Below, piece after piece: positions 61,183 to 64,000 of a stretch of 64,000 nucleotides of DNA (position 1 is the stretch's first letter; every line of letters begins with the position of its first letter). The notes under the pieces are model-generated. The model was not told the origin of the DNA, made no database searches, and worked only from the letters and a program-made list of their open reading frames with translations. Source of the DNA: Alphaproteobacteria bacterium (GTDB lineage: Bacteria; Pseudomonadota; Alphaproteobacteria; Micropepsales; Micropepsaceae); NCBI GenBank assembly GCA_016125165.1, contig WGMH01000005.1, positions 1 to 64,000 of the forward strand, in the 5' to 3' direction. The position numbers were made by a program, and so were the translations under genes.

Positions 61183-61857
61183 TCACACCCGCCCGCTGAC
61201 TGGCAGCAACGCGCCGGTGATCGCACGCGCTTTATCTGAAAGCAGGAACAGGATCGCATCGGCCAGCGCATCGGGCGAAACCCATTTGCTGAAATCCGCA
61301 TCCGGCATGTCTTTGCGGTTGGCCGCTGTGTCGATGATCGTGGGCAGCACGGCATTCACACGAACGCCCTTGTCTTTCATCTCATCGGCCAGCGCTTCGG
61401 TAAGACGCGACACGCCGGATTTGGACGCGGTGTAGGCACCCATTCCCGCCGCCGCCTTCGCGCTTGCCGCCGCACTCACACTCACAATCGCGCCCCTGGA
61501 TCTTTCGAGCGCGGGCAGGGCCGCTTTCGATGCAATCACCGCCGTACGCACATTGATGCGGTAAAGAAGGTCCCATGTCGCCACATCGCCATCCGCCACG
61601 CTCTCCCAACGAAACGTGCCCGCGACATTCACAAGCCCATCAAGCCCGCCCATATCGGAAATCGCGCGCACAATCGCCGCGCCCGCCGCATCGGAATCGG
61701 ACAAATCGACGCCGCCATAGGCAAGGTTGTTTCCACCGGCGGGCGCTGGCGCCGCATCGATGGCGGCCACTTTCGCGCCTGCAGCTTCCAGCGCGCGCAC
61801 CACGGCGGTTCCCAGCGCGCCGAATGCACCCGTCACGATGAATGTCTTGTCCTTCAT
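61183..61857 (-). CDS. SDR family oxidoreductase
   Basis: 224 residues, a classical short-chain dehydrogenase. The NAD(P) motif TGAFGALG is at residues 9-16, the NAG motif appears as NVAG at 77-80, the catalytic Ser is near 128 in VSVSAA, and Tyr142/Lys146 are in YTASKSG. It is somewhat shorter than typical (250). Substrate is unknown. It converges on the unknown membrane protein gene and is divergent from the M20 peptidase gene with about 60 bases between starts. Confidence 0.85.
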   Translation of the reverse strand: MKDKTFIVTGAFGALGTAVVRALEAAGAKVAAIDAAPAPAGGNNLAYGGVDLSDSDAAGAAIVRAISDMGGLDGLVNVAGTFRWESVADGDVATWDLLYRINVRTAVIASKAALPALERSRGAIVSVSAAASAKAAAGMGAYTASKSGVSRLTEALADEMKDKGVRVNAVLPTIIDTAANRKDMPDADFSKWVSPDALADAILFLLSDKARAITGALLPVSGRV

Positions 61858-61919
61858 GGCCGCTTCCTTCTCAGCGTATGGGGGCCTAGATTGGCGAAGT
61901 AACGCACGCGGATATCATC

Positions 61920-63335
61920 ATGGATACGGCAAAGCTCAAGACATTCGTTGACGGAATCTGGGAAGATTCCATCCTGCCCACGCTCACCGATTATATCCGC
62001 ATCCCCAACAAATCGCCCGCCTATGACGCCGAATGGGAAGCCCATGGCCACATGGCCGAAGCGGTGAAACTTCTGGAAAGCTGGGCGCGCGAGAAGATCG
62101 CGGCGTTCCCCGGCGCAAAGCTCGAAGTCGTGCAACTGAAGGGCCGCACGCCGCTCATCTTCATCGAGATTCCCGGCGACAGCGCCGACACGGTGCTGCT
62201 TTACGGCCATCTCGACAAGCAGCCCGAATTCACCGGCTGGGACGAAGGCCTCGGCCCATGGATTCCCGTGCGCAAGGACGACAAGCTCTACGGTCGCGGC
62301 GGCGCGGATGATGGCTATGCCATGTTCGGCTCGCTGGCCGCGCTTCTGGCGCTGAAGGATCAGAACATCAAACGCGCGCGCTGCGTGGTGATGATCGAGG
62401 CATGCGAGGAATCCGGCAGCTACGATCTTCCCTATTATGTCGATCATCTGATGGACCGCATCGGCGATCCGTCGCTGGTGATCTGCCTCGATTCCGGTTG
62501 CGGCAATTACGATCAGCTCTGGCTCACCACCTCGCTGCGCGGCATCGCGGCGGGCATTCTGGAAGTGAAGGTGCTGACCGAAGGCGTGCATTCGGGCGAC
62601 GCGTCCGGCATCGTGCCGTCCAGCTTCCGCCTCACGCGCCAGCTTCTTTCGCGCATCGAGGATGAGGAAACCGGCAAGATCAAACTCGACGATCTTTACG
62701 CGCAGGTGCCACCCGAACGCATCGAACAGGCCAAAGCCGCCGCGCAGATTTTGGGCGACGCCGTCTATTCCAAAATGCCGTTCGCGGGCGGAACCAGGCC
62801 GATGTCGGACGATCTTGCCGAACTCGTGCTCAATCGCACCTGGCGGCCGCAGCTTGCCATCGTCGGCGCCGAGGGCCTGCCGCCCGCGCCAACCGCGGGC
62901 AATGTGCTCTTGCCCGTCACGCGCACGAAGCTCTCCATGCGTCTTCCGCCCACCGTCGATGCCGAAAAAGCGACGGCGTCGATGAAGAAGGCGTTGGAAG
63001 AAAAAGCGCCTTACGACGCCGATGTCACCTTCCATGAAGAGCATGGTCAATCGGGCTGGAACGCGCCCGCGCTCGCACAATGGCTGAAGGATGCGGTGGC
63101 GCGCGCGTCGGAAGCCGCGTTCGGTGCACCCGCGGCCTATATGGGCGAGGGCGGCTCGATCCCGTTCATGGGCATGCTCGGCGCGAAATTCCCGAAAACG
63201 CAATTCGTCATCACCGGCGTTCTGGGCCCCAAATCCAACGCCCACGGCCCCAACGAATTCCTGCACATCCCGACAGCCAAGAAAGTGACGGAGTCGATCG
63301 CGGTAATTTTGCGCGAGCATCACACGCGCGGCTGA
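61920..63335 (+). CDS. M20 family metallopeptidase (dipeptidase-like)
   Basis: 471 residues. Zinc-site residues are visible as H97-x-D99 in YGHLDKQ, Asp130 in GRGGADDG, the general base/metal pair Glu163-Glu164 in EACEESGS, and Asp191 in CLDSGCG. A dimerisation lid with GVHSGDASGIVPSS splits the catalytic domain, and a C-terminal His ligand lies in AHGPNEFLHI. The layout fits CNDP-type dipeptidases. Its last codons (EHHTRG) include a 14-base stretch that recurs 441 bases downstream. Confidence 0.9.
   Translation: MDTAKLKTFVDGIWEDSILPTLTDYIRIPNKSPAYDAEWEAHGHMAEAVKLLESWAREKIAAFPGAKLEVVQLKGRTPLIFIEIPGDSADTVLLYGHLDKQPEFTGWDEGLGPWIPVRKDDKLYGRGGADDGYAMFGSLAALLALKDQNIKRARCVVMIEACEESGSYDLPYYVDHLMDRIGDPSLVICLDSGCGNYDQLWLTTSLRGIAAGILEVKVLTEGVHSGDASGIVPSSFRLTRQLLSRIEDEETGKIKLDDLYAQVPPERIEQAKAAAQILGDAVYSKMPFAGGTRPMSDDLAELVLNRTWRPQLAIVGAEGLPPAPTAGNVLLPVTRTKLSMRLPPTVDAEKATASMKKALEEKAPYDADVTFHEEHGQSGWNAPALAQWLKDAVARASEAAFGAPAAYMGEGGSIPFMGMLGAKFPKTQFVITGVLGPKSNAHGPNEFLHIPTAKKVTESIAVILREHHTRG
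63315..63328 (+). repeat. 14-bp direct repeat, copy 1
   Basis: GAGCATCACACGCG inside the last codons of the M20 gene; repeated at 63756-63769. Flanking bases TTGCG precede both copies (with one extra C here), so similarity extends to about 20 bases. Confidence 0.65.
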
Positions 63336-63364
63336 TGAGCGGATTTCGCGGGCTCGAGTTCCCT

Positions 63365-63383
63365 CCCCCCTGAAAATGGGGGG
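63365..63383. terminator. G/C hairpin after the M20 gene
   Basis: CCCCCC (63365-63370) pairs with GGGGGG (63378-63383) around TGAAAAT, 30 bases after the M20 stop. No T run follows. Likely a 3' end structure. A related C-rich stretch without the G arm is at 63933-63949. Confidence 0.4.
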
Positions 63384-63515
63384 TAGCCCTACACTATCGC
63401 GCTGCCTAGACCCCTTTTGGGGCGATGTGCCCCAAGTACTGCTGGTCTCGCGGGCCGCGTGCGGCAGGCGCGCGTCGGTGCGTCGCCGATTGGTGTCGTG
63501 AAGGAAGGGGAACAG

Positions 63516-63707
63516 ATGTCGGGGCGGCCTTCAAAACCGCAAATAGCGCAGGCGGAAGTGCCAGCCGGTGAAGGGTCACACCCGCGCCGGCCCTACGCCG
63601 CGCCAGTACTGGTCGCATCGTCTTCAGTTTCAAAGGCGACAGATAAAACATTCGGCACATTCGACCACTTTAATTTTTTCGGTACCCTCCAGTTCGGTCC
63701 ATCCTGA
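63516..63707 (+). CDS. candidate RiPP precursor with lasso-type leader motif
   Basis: A 63-residue peptide. AAGGAAGGGG ends 5 bases before ATG 63516, an unusually strong ribosome binding site that favours real translation. A proline-rich N-terminus is followed by R25-P26-Y27-A-A-P30-V-L32, which matches the YxxPxL motif that leader-binding (RRE) proteins recognise in lasso-peptide precursors. A Thr45-Phe46-Gly47 junction could mark the cleavage point, leaving a 17-residue core rich in Phe and Gly. In a canonical lasso peptide an Asp or Glu should stand at core position 7-9; here Asp50 would be position 4, so the macrocycle type is uncertain. No maturation gene lies in the window. Confidence 0.5.
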   Translation: MSGRPSKPQIAQAEVPAGEGSHPRRPYAAPVLVASSSVSKATDKTFGTFDHFNFFGTLQFGPS

Positions 63708-63755
63708 CAGCGATAGCGCTGCAAGATCATGCCGTCGGTGGCTGTGATCCTTGCG

Positions 63756-63769
63756 GAGCATCACACGCG
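63756..63769 (+). repeat. 14-bp direct repeat, copy 2
   Basis: GAGCATCACACGCG again, 441 bases after copy 1. The surrounding plus-strand frame reads AVILAEHHTRR, echoing AVILREHHTRG at the end of the M20 peptidase. The rest of 63708-64000 holds a C-rich stretch (63933-63949) but no gene I can support. Confidence 0.6.
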
Positions 63770-64000
63770 GCGTTCCGAACCGAGGGGACGCGATACTGGA
63801 TTGCCAGCCTTCGCGGCGTTGCGCGGTGACTGTGCTCGCCTTGAATCGTGTCTCGCGCATTCCCACATAAAGCCGCTGCGCCATCTCGTGTGACGCAGGC
63901 GCGGAACTGTCGTCAGGGCAGGGTCTCCCCCTCCCTCCCCCCTCAAAAAGGACGAAAATCGAAAAACGGCTAAGGCATTGAATGGCAAGAAGGTGTTTGC

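Noticed and set aside
61854..63323. 489-residue minus-strand frame opposite the M20 peptidase
   Set aside because: Same reason: the M20 zinc-site residues are all on the plus strand and the reverse frame has no motif.
63516..63707. Calling the small peptide a confirmed lasso peptide
   Set aside because: The core has no Asp or Glu at positions 7-9 if cut before Gly47, and no maturation gene is visible, so only a RiPP-like candidate is claimed.
1..64000. CRISPR arrays, rRNA genes, insertion sequences
   Set aside because: No regularly spaced repeats, rRNA signatures or transposase-like proteins were seen on either strand.

Overview
The window looks like chromosome of a GC-rich alphaproteobacterium. 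This rests on gene style rather than a marker gene: many ATGA/GTGA start-stop overlaps, GTG starts, a class II (plant-type) DAHP synthase, a PAS_5 protein, PimC/PimD-like acyl-CoA dehydrogenases and BigR/SqrR-type ArsR regulators. I cannot fix the order. No rRNA, phage, transposase, integrase or CRISPR array was seen. Genes are packed tightly and no gap without a gene exceeds 300 bases.

Layout. 1-2.6 kb: the 5' end of dusA at the left edge, then a beta-keto acid cleavage enzyme, a carboxymuconolactone-decarboxylase-like gene and a divergent AraC regulator. 2.6-8.9 kb: stress and envelope genes (HdeD, Dps, PAP2 phosphatase, dicarboxylate symporter, Tat-exported MsrB, chorismate mutase, CsbD, a 2OG oxygenase). 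9.0-18.0 kb: PimC/PimD-like acyl-CoA dehydrogenases around two tandem orphan histidine kinases, then a VWA lipoprotein; a third orphan kinase follows. 19.7-33.8 kb: K+/H+ antiporter, SDR, acyltransferase, nucleoside transporter, CPBP protease, LLM oxidoreductase, another acyl-CoA dehydrogenase, Fe-S uracil-DNA glycosylase, lipase, ketopantoate reductase, and a minus-strand trio of LD-carboxypeptidase, lipid kinase and metallophosphoesterase. 33.8-36.5 kb: a Mur ligase divergent from the LD-carboxypeptidase (probable muropeptide recycling) coupled to a flavoprotein.

37.0-46.9 kb is the functional centrepiece, a sulfide/persulfide detoxification locus. It holds sulfide:quinone oxidoreductase, a DUF2892 protein, a rhodanese, a persulfide-dioxygenase-like MBL enzyme, a TauE/SafE exporter, a second MBL hydrolase and an RND pump. 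Two ArsR-family regulators each carry a cysteine pair placed as in persulfide sensors. Each sits at a divergent promoter with an inverted repeat of the same shape (6-bp arms, 10-bp spacer, 22 bp, pattern TGNNTA...TANNCA). The proposed flow is sulfide to persulfide (SQR), persulfide to sulfite and sulfane-sulfur transfer (MBL dioxygenase, rhodanese), and sulfite export (TauE).

47.1-63.3 kb: a tRNA-Val(CAC) gene abutted by an 87-bp tandem repeat, phosphoglycolate phosphatase, a cell-surface polysaccharide cluster (acyltransferase, glycosyltransferase, flippase), glmU-glmS, a VapBC-type toxin-antitoxin pair with a perfect 29-bp palindromic operator, rpiA, a DUF900 lipoprotein, glutathione reductase, class II DAHP synthase, an SDR and an M20 peptidase. 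At 63.5 kb a 63-residue peptide with a strong ribosome binding site carries the YxxPxL leader motif of lasso-type RiPP precursors. It is bracketed by a short sequence duplication, and any maturation genes would lie beyond the right edge. This is the best candidate for something undescribed.
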